Positions 15,316-23,888 of a DNA stretch of 26,632 nucleotides are shown here, one piece after another; position 1 is the first letter of the stretch, and every line of letters starts with the position of its first letter. The notes beneath the pieces were generated by a model. That model made no database searches and was not told the origin of the DNA. It saw only the letters and a program-made list of their open reading frames with translations. Location of the stretch: assembly GCA_020025875.1 (NCBI GenBank), contig JAHHRI010000016.1:1-26632 (forward strand), written 5' to 3'. Both the position numbers and the translations under genes were made by a program. The DNA comes from Alphaproteobacteria bacterium. GTDB lineage: Bacteria > Pseudomonadota > Alphaproteobacteria > RF32 > CAG-239.

Positions 15316-15352
15316 TTGCCTGCCTGTCCTTTTTGTGGTACAGTGCAGGCAA
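15316..15352 (+). promoter_or_regulatory. Inverted repeat upstream of the 876-aa gene
   Basis: TTGCCTGC (15316-15323) pairs with GCAGGCAA (15345-15352), and the inner CTGT pairs with ACAG, giving a 12-bp stem with one bulged T and a 12-nt loop. It lies 35 bases before the start codon and just after a perfect TTGACA (15302-15307). It could be an operator or a hairpin in the leader. Confidence 0.55.
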
Positions 15353-15387
15353 ATATGTAAAATATGGGGATTTTGAGGAGAAAACTC

Positions 15388-18018
15388 ATGGCAATGAATG
15401 CAAAACAAGCAGCGGAATTGGTCAGAAACGGCAGTTTTAACGATCTTGATGAACTCTATGAAGCCTTAAACGGACAAAAAGGCTATGGCGATGAGTTTGC
15501 CAAACTGTTGCAAAAGATAGAAGAACGAGTCAAGCTGAATATTTTGCGGTATACCGACCTGTCAACGGCAGCCAAAAGAGTTGACGAACTAAGTGAAGTC
15601 GTTAATCCCTTAGACGAAAAAGATCCTGCTTTTGCCGATGTTCGCGAACGGATGGAAAATCTGGAACTGTATCACACCGTCAACGAAAACGGCGAGATGG
15701 TCAATAAGGTTGTCGAGGGTAAAGAACGCGACAACATGATCGCGCAAATCGTTTCTGCCGCCAAGTTGGAAACCAACGGCGAACTGCGCGGTGCCAGCAG
15801 TCCGGAATCTCCTGCCGCCAAAGAATTTATGAATGCGGCAAACGAACAGGCGCAAAAGGCGGTTTATCAGGAAACGTTGAAAGAAAAAATTGATCTGGCG
15901 CTTTTGCGGAGCTTTATGGTTGACGAAACAATCAAACTCAACCAAGATATGCAAGAGACCTATGCCGGCGATGAGAAAAAAATCGGCGAAGAACTGAAAA
16001 AGCTCATTTCTGCCAAAGAAAAAGAAATCAAAGAAAAGATTTCTCAGCTCGGCAAAAATACGGCAGAAAAATTGTCTGTCGGCGTTGATGGCGTTGTCAG
16101 TTATTGTGCCGATGTGTCAGCTCAGGCGGAAAATCGATTGGACGAGTACAAAAAGAATGTGAAAGCACTCGCCAACCGGATCAATCAGGGCTTTGCCAGA
16201 CTGAAAGATCAAGGCAAAACACTACGCAAAGAGTGGCAAAAGACAAGAGCCAGCGCCAACAAAGTATTTGAAAGCTGCAACCAAAAGGTGTCTAACGGCA
16301 TTGTTGCTTTCAATGAGGGTTGCAAATATGTCTGGGATAATAAATACGAAATTGCCCGAAATGCTGCCAAAGCCATCTATAAAAACAAATATGAAATCGG
16401 TGCCGATATGGTCGCCGCTGCCGGTTTTGCGGCAACGGTAGCCAGCGGCGGAACGGCTGCGCTTGTCGGCGGTGCCGCTTATGCAGCTTATACCATTGGT
16501 CGCCGTGTTGTTTATGAAGCTTATAAGCAGAAAAAAATGCACCCGACAAAAAGCTACAAAGAAATTTATACCAACGGCAAATTTGTGACCAAAGCGGTGT
16601 TCTCGGTTGCTGTGGCCGGCGTCAGCTGGGGAATCGCCAGCACTGCGGCGTCTGCCGGCGCCAATGTGGCTACTCAGACCGCCGGAGAAATTGCCAAGCA
16701 GTTGGCTGCACAGAAAATCGGTAAAAGAGCCTTAACGATTGCCGGTGCCGTTACCAGCAACGTTGTTGGTGTGGCAACAGCCAAAGATGCCGAAGAGCGC
16801 AAACAAGAATGGAAAAGCTTGGGCTTGTCCGCCGTTAGTGCTGCGGTAACCATGCTGGCAATGGAAGCTTGCGGCAATGCTCATGCCGACGAAAGCCGGA
16901 TGGAAATGCCGCATTCGCAGAATGGCGCTTCGCTGGCTGAGGTTACCGATGGACAAAATGCAGAAGGTGAGCTCACCGACGGCAATCCGGAATTTTTGCA
17001 GGCAGAGCAACCGACTGTCGAGAACAGCGGCGAGGAATTGCCAACCAATGGCAACGAAGAAGCGGTTCAAAGCGAAACGGCAGCCGATATCGACAGTTTT
17101 GAAATGAAAGATTTTCCCGAACAGTGGAACGAAGATATGGGCATCAGCCGTCGTCAGTTCGGAATCCTCAAGGGCTGGTACGACAAACTGGATACCACCG
17201 ACGGAGAGGGTATGGATCGTTTCTATTCTCATGCCTCTTACTTCGCAACCCAATTAAGTGTTGATGCCGACAATCCGATGACGGCGGAACAGGTTTTGTT
17301 CAAGTTTTCTCGTCTGGCAGCGATTACGTCGGTTAAAAACGGGGAGTTCGGTACGATGGGGACAGGTTCTCTCGGCGCACAACTGGAAGATATTTATCAT
17401 CTGCTGGGCTGCGGCGACACATTGACCGCCGAACAAATGGAAACGGCTCGCAAAACACTTGATATCTGTACATTGAACGAAGCTGGCAGAGCCGATGGTC
17501 GTATGGATGCGGACAAGTTCTTTGCCGTTGCCGGCGCAGGCTACAGAGGTCTGCCGGTTGATGAAGACGGAACTTTGACGATGACACGCCGGATTCGCGT
17601 TATTGGCGAAGGTACTAATTGTCCTGACGATAAACGGGTTATGTATGAAGAAGTCAAAGGCGGCGAAGAAAGAAAAATCGTTGCTCCCATCGAACCGGTT
17701 AAGCAAAAGATACAACCGATTCCCGTTACCATCATCACGGAAGAAAAAAGCGGTTCCGATATTCGTCTGGAATTAGAAAATGACATCAAAAGCGATGGTG
17801 ACGAAGTGATCACCCGCGCTGCGCCGAAAGAAGAAGAATATATTGCCGGTGCCGTCACTCAATCTGGTAATCGTCCGGGGCTTGAGGGCGCCAATACGGC
17901 AAGAAATTTGACTAAAGATTCTCCGGAAACACAGATCAGCGGCAGACAGAAGAAACTGACCGATGAGATGTGGAAAGAAGTGCAAAGAGCAAGGCGGGAA
18001 AGCAACGGTCATAACTAA
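15388..18018 (+). CDS. Large protein of unknown function with Ala/Gly-rich hydrophobic centre (876 aa)
   Basis: I do not recognise a family. Residues 1-320 are charged and helical, with probable coiled coils (KKIGEELKKLISAKEKEIKEK and the following stretch). The centre has several Ala/Gly/Val-rich hydrophobic segments (about 339-372, 399-428, 448-465 and 477-497) that could form membrane hairpins. Residues 500-570 are acidic and low-complexity; 570-760 look folded (SRRQFGILKGWYDKL, GTGSLGAQLEDIYHLLGCGD); the tail is charged. There is no N-terminal signal peptide. GAGGAG precedes the ATG at 15388 with a 7-nt gap; the upstream ATG at 15364 has no such site. The mix of coiled coil and central hydrophobic hairpins resembles some secreted or membrane-inserting effectors, but this is only a resemblance. 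Confidence 0.85.
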   Translation: MAMNAKQAAELVRNGSFNDLDELYEALNGQKGYGDEFAKLLQKIEERVKLNILRYTDLSTAAKRVDELSEVVNPLDEKDPAFADVRERMENLELYHTVNENGEMVNKVVEGKERDNMIAQIVSAAKLETNGELRGASSPESPAAKEFMNAANEQAQKAVYQETLKEKIDLALLRSFMVDETIKLNQDMQETYAGDEKKIGEELKKLISAKEKEIKEKISQLGKNTAEKLSVGVDGVVSYCADVSAQAENRLDEYKKNVKALANRINQGFARLKDQGKTLRKEWQKTRASANKVFESCNQKVSNGIVAFNEGCKYVWDNKYEIARNAAKAIYKNKYEIGADMVAAAGFAATVASGGTAALVGGAAYAAYTIGRRVVYEAYKQKKMHPTKSYKEIYTNGKFVTKAVFSVAVAGVSWGIASTAASAGANVATQTAGEIAKQLAAQKIGKRALTIAGAVTSNVVGVATAKDAEERKQEWKSLGLSAVSAAVTMLAMEACGNAHADESRMEMPHSQNGASLAEVTDGQNAEGELTDGNPEFLQAEQPTVENSGEELPTNGNEEAVQSETAADIDSFEMKDFPEQWNEDMGISRRQFGILKGWYDKLDTTDGEGMDRFYSHASYFATQLSVDADNPMTAEQVLFKFSRLAAITSVKNGEFGTMGTGSLGAQLEDIYHLLGCGDTLTAEQMETARKTLDICTLNEAGRADGRMDADKFFAVAGAGYRGLPVDEDGTLTMTRRIRVIGEGTNCPDDKRVMYEEVKGGEERKIVAPIEPVKQKIQPIPVTIITEEKSGSDIRLELENDIKSDGDEVITRAAPKEEEYIAGAVTQSGNRPGLEGANTARNLTKDSPETQISGRQKKLTDEMWKEVQRARRESNGHN

Positions 18019-18031
18019 TTTGACACTGTAT

Positions 18032-18066
18032 AAAAAAGGTTCGCAGCAAAAGGCGAACCTTTTTTG
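18032..18066 (+). terminator. Strong terminator after the 876-aa gene
   Basis: A perfect 13-bp stem (18032-18044 with 18053-18065) carries AGGTTCGC/GCGAACCT and an 8-nt loop. It has an A run on the left and a T run on the right, so it may also stop transcription from the reverse-strand alr side. Confidence 0.9.
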
Positions 18067-18077
18067 TTGACAGCTAG

Positions 18078-18210
18078 AACGCCCTCAAGCTTAGCGGCGG
18101 TTCATTGATTAAACCCAACGGAACGCCCTCGAAGTTTAGCGGCGGTTCATTGATTAAACCCAACGGACCCCCCCAAGTTTAGCGGCGCATCCATGATTCT
18201 TAACAATGGG
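18078..18210. repeat. 44–45-bp tandem repeat, three copies, between the 876-aa gene and alr
   Basis: Unit 1 (18078-18121) and unit 2 (18122-18166) differ by one substitution and one inserted base. Unit 3 (18167-18210) keeps the core AAGTTTAGCGGCG but is diverged elsewhere. Each of the first two units carries TTTAGCGGCGGTTCATTGATTAAA or near it, whose ends TTTA/TAAA are inverted. The differing unit lengths (44 and 45 bp) mean the array is not maintained as coding sequence. It lies directly after the alr stop. Confidence 0.85.
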
Positions 18211-18226
18211 TTGAGCTTTTGTTTGT

Positions 18227-19315
18227 CTATTTGAGGTAGCGGCGCTCAAAGCGTTGATTTTTGCCGATTCGGGAGAGAACTTCGTAACCGATGGTGCCGG
18301 CATCGCGCCCGATGTCGTCAAGCGTATAAAACTCGTTGATGACAAAAGCCATATCTCCGACGTGCAGGTTTTCCACTTCGCTGACGTCACAGATAATATT
18401 GTCCATCGAAATACGTCCGATAATCCTTGCTTCTGAAGTTTTGCCGCCATTATAGAAAAAAAGCTTGCCGACATTTGACAATGAGCGGGGAATGCCGTCA
18501 CCGTAACCAATCGACACAATAGCTATTTTTCGCTCGTCGGCAGCTCGGTAGGTGGCGGAATAGCCGACAAAATCACCACGGTTGAGAGTGGAAATTTCCA
18601 ACACCGGAGCTTTGACACTCACCACCGGCAGCATTTGGTTTTCTCTGTAGGGGGCGGTATTGATACCATACATGGCAGCCCCCAGACGCACAATATCAAA
18701 CCGATAGTTTGCTCCCAGAAAAGTTCCGTCGGAAGCGGAGAGACTTGCCGGCAGTTTGGGAAAATATATTTCTCGCAAGCGATTGAAATTTTGCAGTTGG
18801 TGTTCGTTCATAAAATGCCCTTGTTCGTCTGCACAGGCCAGATGAGAAAGTGCCATTGAAAACAAGTTGCGCTCTTCATCAGTCAATTCTGCCAATTCTT
18901 GTTCGCGGAAACCGAGACGGTTAAGCCCCGTTTCTATTTGAATGGCCGGTTTGATGCCGTTGATTTTGTGTTCTTTCCAAAACGCCAGCTGCTCTTTTCC
19001 CGCAATAACGGGGGTGAGTTTTGCTTGTTCAAAAGAAGCCAAACTGTCTTCGCCGATCCCTTGCAACACATAGATTTTGGCATTGGGCACATAAGGACGG
19101 ATTTTTTCTCCTTCAATTCCGTGGGCAACAAAAAAAGTGCGACAACCGGCATTTTGATAGAGAGTTTCGGCAATCATTTCCGCTCCAAGCCCATAGGCAT
19201 CGTCTTTGACCACTGCGGCAGCATCCGCGCCCTTGGCGAGATTTTGCAAAAAGCGGTAGTTTTTTTCCAAGTTGATAAGGTTGATTTCTAAAATCGGTCT
19301 TGTCAAAATACTCAT
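18227..19315 (-). CDS. alr: Alanine racemase
   Basis: The 362-aa protein is a fold-type III PLP enzyme that interconverts L- and D-alanine for peptidoglycan. The PLP lysine is Lys37 in VVKDDAYGLG (the usual motif is VVKADAYGHG). The second catalytic residue, a Tyr, lies in VGYSATYRA (about 250-258). The substrate-side RISMDN (301-306) and the GYGDGIPR loop (270-277) are also as expected. The length is normal. The ATG at 19315 is the family start, with AAAGGA a little far upstream. The gene is divergent from the TatD-type hydrolase, sharing a 54-bp gap that must hold both promoters. Confidence 0.95.
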   Translation of the reverse strand: MSILTRPILEINLINLEKNYRFLQNLAKGADAAAVVKDDAYGLGAEMIAETLYQNAGCRTFFVAHGIEGEKIRPYVPNAKIYVLQGIGEDSLASFEQAKLTPVIAGKEQLAFWKEHKINGIKPAIQIETGLNRLGFREQELAELTDEERNLFSMALSHLACADEQGHFMNEHQLQNFNRLREIYFPKLPASLSASDGTFLGANYRFDIVRLGAAMYGINTAPYRENQMLPVVSVKAPVLEISTLNRGDFVGYSATYRAADERKIAIVSIGYGDGIPRSLSNVGKLFFYNGGKTSEARIIGRISMDNIICDVSEVENLHVGDMAFVINEFYTLDDIGRDAGTIGYEVLSRIGKNQRFERRYLK

Positions 19316-19369
19316 ATCTGCTTATTATCCTTTCGACAGAAATATTTTTTACAAAAAGAGTCAAACTTA

Positions 19370-20113
19370 ATGAATTTTACCGATATGCACATTCACTTGC
19401 AAGATTATAAGCTAAACTGTGCAACGGATATTATCGCATCTGCCCAAGCAGCGGGGGTTTGCCGAATGGTTTGTGCGGCAACCGCCGAAACAGATTGGTC
19501 GGCGGTGGCGGCGCTGGCGGATAAATATCCGCAAACGGTCGTGCCCGCATACGGCGTTCATCCTTGGTATGCCGAGACAACGACATCGGGGTGGGAGCAT
19601 CGTCTGCGAAAACGCCTGCTTTCCGCACCCGAAGCATTGGTCGGAGAGGCGGGGTTGGACGGATTGCGCGGAGATCTGTCGATACAGAAAACGGTTTTTG
19701 CCGTCCATGCGCAGCTGGCAAAAGAATTGCGGCGTCCGCTGGTTGTTCATGCCGTGAAGGCAACGGCGGCACTGTCCGTATTTTTGCCGCAAATGCCCCA
19801 AAAGTTTATGATTCATTCTTTTAACGGCAGGCCTGAACATTTGCCGCCGATATTAAAGGCCGGCGGATATGTGTCTTTTTCTGCCTCAATATTGAAAAAC
19901 CACCATGGGCAAGAAATTGTCCGTATGGTGCCGGAAAATCGCTTGCTGTTCGAAACGGACGGACCTTATCAGGGACCGCGTAAAGAAACGGAACAAACAC
20001 CGCTGTTCTTGCCGGTTTTGTTAAAGCAGCTCGCCTTCTGGCGCGAGGAAGATCCCCAAAAATTGTCCGTTGCCGCGGAGACGAACGCAAAGGAGTTTAT
20101 CTATGGAAAATAA
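19370..20113 (+). CDS. TatD-family metal-dependent hydrolase
   Basis: The 247-aa protein has all the TatD metal-site motifs: DMHIHL (His7, His9), VGEAGLDG (Glu93), VVHAV (His127), IHSFNG (His149) and FETDGPY (Asp197). Family members are TIM-barrel nucleases or deoxyribonucleases; the exact substrate cannot be read from sequence. It overlaps the next gene by 11 bases, so the two are translationally linked, a pairing that suggests co-regulation rather than a known shared pathway. It is slightly shorter than TatD itself and more diverged (DGP in place of the common DSP), so I give no gene symbol. Confidence 0.9.
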   Translation: MNFTDMHIHLQDYKLNCATDIIASAQAAGVCRMVCAATAETDWSAVAALADKYPQTVVPAYGVHPWYAETTTSGWEHRLRKRLLSAPEALVGEAGLDGLRGDLSIQKTVFAVHAQLAKELRRPLVVHAVKATAALSVFLPQMPQKFMIHSFNGRPEHLPPILKAGGYVSFSASILKNHHGQEIVRMVPENRLLFETDGPYQGPRKETEQTPLFLPVLLKQLAFWREEDPQKLSVAAETNAKEFIYGK

Positions 20114-20849
20114 GAGTTTTGCCCGCACCAAGGCCTTGCTCGGCGATGAAAAATTTGCGCGGCTGCAAAATGCCAAAGTGATGATTGTCGGTCTCGGTGC
20201 GGTCGGCGGTTATGCGCTGGAAGCTTTGGCGCGTGCCGGTATCGGGCAGCTGGTGTTGGTTGATTTTGATCAAGTGGAAGAAAGCAATATCAACCGTCAG
20301 ATTTTGGCATTAAATTCGACACTCGGATACAAAAAATGCGCCGTGGCGGCAGCCCGTGTCCACGACATCAACCCTGCCTGCCAAGTGACGGTTAAAGATA
20401 TGTTTGTCAACGCAGATAATTTAGAGGAATTGTTGGCGTCTCCCGTCGATTTGGTGATTGATGCAATCGATTCCCTTAATCCTAAATGTCATCTGATCGA
20501 AGTCTTGCAAAAAAAGGGAATAGCTTTTATTTCTTCAATGGGGGCGGCGCTCAAAACAGATCCGTCAAAAATTCGCCTGCAAACACTCGACAAAACACGC
20601 AACTGTCCGTTGGCAAAGTTTATTCGCAAACGGCTGAAACGTCGCGGCTGTGAGCTTGGCAAAATTATGTGCGTTTCTTCCGACGAAGTGGTTTCGGTGC
20701 CTGAAAGTGCATTGTTTATGGAAGATAAGCCTTCTGAAGGCGGGCGTTGCCGTCATACCATGGGATCACTGCCGACGGTTACGGCCATTTTCGGATTGAC
20801 CATTGCCAATGAGGCCATTTTGCGGTTGTCGGGTTATCGTTTGCGATAA
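20103..20849 (+). CDS. tcdA: ThiF/E1-like protein, probable tRNA threonylcarbamoyladenosine dehydratase
   Basis: The 248-aa protein starts with FARTKALLGDEKFARLQ, typical of TcdA (CsdL/YgdL). It then has the nucleotide-binding loop GLGAVGGYALEALARAGIG (30-48), the NINRQ arginine motif, and the C-terminal GRCRHTMGSLPTVTAIFG that marks this group. TcdA uses ATP to cyclise t6A at position 37 of tRNAs. I chose the ATG at 20103 because AAGGAG lies just upstream and homology begins there; an in-frame ATG at 20070 lies inside the preceding gene. It overlaps the TatD-type gene by 11 bases. Confidence 0.88.
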   Translation: MENKSFARTKALLGDEKFARLQNAKVMIVGLGAVGGYALEALARAGIGQLVLVDFDQVEESNINRQILALNSTLGYKKCAVAAARVHDINPACQVTVKDMFVNADNLEELLASPVDLVIDAIDSLNPKCHLIEVLQKKGIAFISSMGAALKTDPSKIRLQTLDKTRNCPLAKFIRKRLKRRGCELGKIMCVSSDEVVSVPESALFMEDKPSEGGRCRHTMGSLPTVTAIFGLTIANEAILRLSGYRLR

Positions 20850-20946
20850 AATTTGCAATTTAAATGTTTTTTTAATAATGCTCTGTTACTACTGGAAATA
20901 ATGTAAAAAAGAAATACGACAACAAAAAAATTAAGAGAGTTTTGCC

Positions 20947-21810
20947 ATGAAGATGATAAAGCCGATCGTGAACCTTTCAAAGGTTGCGGATGCTTACGAT
21001 GCTGTCCTTTGCGGTTTTAACGGAGTGCTTCATGACGGCGTATCTTTTCAGCCAGAAGCATTAGATACTTTGCTTAGCCTTTATAAAGGCGGCAAAAAAA
21101 TCGTGTTGTTAAGCAATGATTGCCGACGGGTGGAAGAAATTGCCCGCCTGATGCACCAAAACGGCTTTTCGCCCCGACTGTTTTCCGCAATAATCACCGC
21201 CGGAGAAATTTTGCACTATCATCTAGCCGCTCGTCGCGGGGTGTATGCCTCGCTTGGCAAAAACGGCTGCTGTCTTGAGGAAAACAGCGACACCTCCGTA
21301 TTTGACGGGCTAGATTTTACGGCAGTGGCAGATCCGGCAAAAGCAGACTTCCTTTATGTCGGCGGTTTGCCCCTCGGCCGTGCGGTTGATGATTATTTAG
21401 ACATACTGAACCATGCCGCCAGTCTTGGGTTGCCGCTTTTGTGCACGGGCAATGACACCTCCGTCGTTTACGGCAAAGACACCGTACCGGCAGCCGGTGC
21501 CGTGGCTGAGCAATATGCCGTTTTGGGCGGCAGAATCATCACTGTCGGCAAGCCCGATTCGACCGTTGTCGATTATGCGTTGGCGGCGTTTGGTGCCGTA
21601 GAGCGCAAACGGATTTTGATGATCGGCGACAGCATGGCGTCGGATATCAGGGCAGCCGTTGCCGCCGGCATTTCGAGTTGTTTGGTCAGCAAAGGCGTGC
21701 ATATCAGTTTTTTGGGCGAAGGTTACATTCCCGATGTTACCAAAACACGAGAACTCGGCAATATGATTGAGGCCTATCCCGATTATGTTATTTCCGGGCT
21801 TCGCCGATAA
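20947..21810 (+). CDS. HAD-IIA-like protein lacking the catalytic aspartates
   Basis: The 287-aa protein has the layout of HAD-superfamily subfamily IIA sugar-phosphatase-like proteins (TIGR01459 type). The order is LSNDCRR (motif II region), a cap domain, VGKPDSTVVDYAL with the motif III Lys, and MIGDSMASDIRAA (motif IV). Motif I, normally DxDGV or DVWGV, reads GFNGVLHDG: the nucleophile Asp is Gly23 and the second acid is Asn25. Without the nucleophile it should not be able to form the aspartyl-phosphate, so it is probably a binding or regulatory protein, or has lost function. The reading frame is otherwise intact with normal length and codon use, so it is not decaying. No strong ribosome site is seen. 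Confidence 0.85.
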   Translation: MKMIKPIVNLSKVADAYDAVLCGFNGVLHDGVSFQPEALDTLLSLYKGGKKIVLLSNDCRRVEEIARLMHQNGFSPRLFSAIITAGEILHYHLAARRGVYASLGKNGCCLEENSDTSVFDGLDFTAVADPAKADFLYVGGLPLGRAVDDYLDILNHAASLGLPLLCTGNDTSVVYGKDTVPAAGAVAEQYAVLGGRIITVGKPDSTVVDYALAAFGAVERKRILMIGDSMASDIRAAVAAGISSCLVSKGVHISFLGEGYIPDVTKTRELGNMIEAYPDYVISGLRR

Positions 21811-21869
21811 AAGATTTTGTTGCAGAAACAGAAGTCGCCCACAAAAAAATAAAAAGATATTATTCAACC

Positions 21870-21905
21870 AACAATCCCCCCTGTCGATCGGCAGGGGGGA
21901 TTGTT
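21870..21905. terminator. Hairpin between the HAD-like gene and thrS
   Basis: A perfect 14-bp stem, AACAATCCCCCCTG (21870-21883) with CAGGGGGGATTGTT (21892-21905), has an 8-nt loop. It lies between convergent genes and ends in only a weak T run on either strand, but it is very stable. Confidence 0.75.
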
Positions 21906-21921
21906 ATCTTTGTGGCTTTTT

Positions 21922-23853
21922 TTATTCGTACAAATGCGGCATTTGCGCTTCTTTGCACAAGGCGGTTACAAAGTCGTCGAGTTTGATCACTTCTTGCTTG
22001 TCGGATCCCAAACGTCTGACCGTTACCGTGCCGTTTTCTTTTTCTTTGGCGCCGACAACCGCAATGACCGGAATTTTGGCAACCGAATGCTCGCGGATTT
22101 TGTAATTAATCTTCTCATTACGCAGATCCGTTTTGGCATAAATTCCGCTTTGACGCAGACGATCTGCCACTTCTTTCGCGTAGCCGTCAAATTCGCTGAC
22201 AATCGGGGCAACCACCACTTGTTCCGGCGACAGCCACAGTGGCAGCTTGCCGGCATGGTTTTCAATCAAAATGCCGAGAAAACGCTCGATCGAACCGAAC
22301 AAAGCACGGTGGAGCATCACCGGTTGATGTTTTTCTCCGTCCTCGCCGATGTAGGAAATATCAAAGCGTTGCGGCAGATTCATGTCGACCTGAATGGTTC
22401 CGCATTGCCATTCGCGCCCGATGGCGTCTTTGAGAATAAACTCCAGCTTCGGCCCGTAGAAAGCACCTTCGCCCTCATTAATTTCAAATTTGTATCCGTG
22501 AGAAGTGAGCGCATTGGCAAGAGCACTTTCGCACAAATCCCAAATTTCGTCGGAGCCGATTCTGTAAATGCTGTCCGGACGGGTGGAAAGATAGATTTTA
22601 ACCTCCTCAAACCCGAAATCTTTGTAGATATCAAGAATCAGTTTTAAAGTGGTAATACATTCTTCTTCCATTTGCTCCGGCGTGCAAAAGATGTGGGCAT
22701 CGTCTTGGGTAAATTCGCGCACTCTCATCAATCCCATCAGCGAACCGGAAGCCTCATAGCGGTTGACTTTGCCAAACTCGGCAACCCGAAGCGGCAAGTC
22801 GCGGTAGGATTTAATTCCTTGTTTATAGACCAACAATCCTCCGGGGCAGTTCATCGGTTTAATACAGAACCATTTTTTGTCTTCCGTCTGACCGGAGTAG
22901 TTGTGCGCACCATATTTGTCCCAGTGACCGGAAACTTCCCACAGCACGCGATCCATCACGCGGGGGGTGGAAATTTCCACATAGCCGTTATGTTCTTGCC
23001 GATTGCGCATATATTCAATCAGCTTGCGATAAATCTTATAGCCTTTATCGTGCCAAAAGACGGCCCCCGGCGCGTATTCCGGCTCAAAATGGAACAAATC
23101 CATTTCCCGTCCGAGTTTGCGGTGATCGCGCTTTTCCGCTTCTTCCAACATGGTCAGATAGGCTTGCAGGTCTTTTTTGCTTGCCCATGCCGTGGCGTAA
23201 ATACGTTGCAACATCTCACGTTCGGAGTCTCCCCGCCAGTATGCGCCGGCAACTTTTGTCAGCTTGAAAGCATCGCCGATTTTGCCGGTCGAAGGCACAT
23301 GCGGGCCTCGACAGAGATCCGTAAAGCTGCCTTGGCTGTAAAGCGAAATCACTTCATCTTCAGGCAGGTCTTTGATCAGTTCCACTTTATAGTGTTCGCC
23401 GATAGATTCGAAGTAGTCAATCGCTTCGTTTCTCGGCAGCACCTTGCGGCTGACTTTTTCGTCACGTTTGACAATTTCGTGCATTTTGGTTTCGATTTTG
23501 GCAAAGTCTTCGGTTGTAAACGGATCTTTGCGGGCAAAATCATAGTAGAACCCGTTTTCAATGGCAGGTCCGATCGTGACCTGAACGTCGGGCCACAGCT
23601 CTTTGACGGCTTCTGCCATCACATGTGAGCACGAGTGGCGCAAGATGGCGAGCCCTTCGCTGTCTTTGGCGGTGATAACGGTTACGGTGGCATCGGTTGT
23701 GATAGTCGTGTCCAAATCCTGCAATTTATCGTTCACCTTTACCGCTAAAGCATTTTTTGCTAAACCGGCACTGATTTTTTCAGCGACTTCCTTTCCGGAA
23801 ACGGCGCCTTCAAAATTCATTACACTGCCATCCGGCAATTTAATAGCAACCAT
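21922..23853 (-). CDS. thrS: Threonyl-tRNA synthetase
   Basis: The 643-aa length is normal for a full bacterial ThrRS, which charges tRNA-Thr. The TGS domain (1-61) and the editing domain with HSCSHVMAEA come first. The class II catalytic core follows, with motif 2 (RYEASGSLMGLMRVREFTQDD) and the zinc ligands in MNCPGG, DDAH and MLHRA. The anticodon-binding domain (about 540-643) is last. AAGGATAGAG lies upstream of the ATG. It is 35 bases downstream of the glycosyltransferase on the same strand, so they may share a transcript. I see no T-box or tRNA-like leader in the 35-bp gap. Confidence 0.98.
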   Translation of the reverse strand: MVAIKLPDGSVMNFEGAVSGKEVAEKISAGLAKNALAVKVNDKLQDLDTTITTDATVTVITAKDSEGLAILRHSCSHVMAEAVKELWPDVQVTIGPAIENGFYYDFARKDPFTTEDFAKIETKMHEIVKRDEKVSRKVLPRNEAIDYFESIGEHYKVELIKDLPEDEVISLYSQGSFTDLCRGPHVPSTGKIGDAFKLTKVAGAYWRGDSEREMLQRIYATAWASKKDLQAYLTMLEEAEKRDHRKLGREMDLFHFEPEYAPGAVFWHDKGYKIYRKLIEYMRNRQEHNGYVEISTPRVMDRVLWEVSGHWDKYGAHNYSGQTEDKKWFCIKPMNCPGGLLVYKQGIKSYRDLPLRVAEFGKVNRYEASGSLMGLMRVREFTQDDAHIFCTPEQMEEECITTLKLILDIYKDFGFEEVKIYLSTRPDSIYRIGSDEIWDLCESALANALTSHGYKFEINEGEGAFYGPKLEFILKDAIGREWQCGTIQVDMNLPQRFDISYIGEDGEKHQPVMLHRALFGSIERFLGILIENHAGKLPLWLSPEQVVVAPIVSEFDGYAKEVADRLRQSGIYAKTDLRNEKINYKIREHSVAKIPVIAVVGAKEKENGTVTVRRLGSDKQEVIKLDDFVTALCKEAQMPHLYE

Positions 23854-23888
23854 TATCTCTATCCTTTTTGTTAAAATTAAATTTTTTT

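Noticed and set aside
18071..18210. CRISPR array
   Set aside because: The units are adjacent with no unique spacers between them, and no cas genes are present.
22672..23628. 318-codon + strand ORF antisense to thrS
   Set aside because: It mirrors the codon pattern of threonyl-tRNA synthetase and has no ribosome site or family match.
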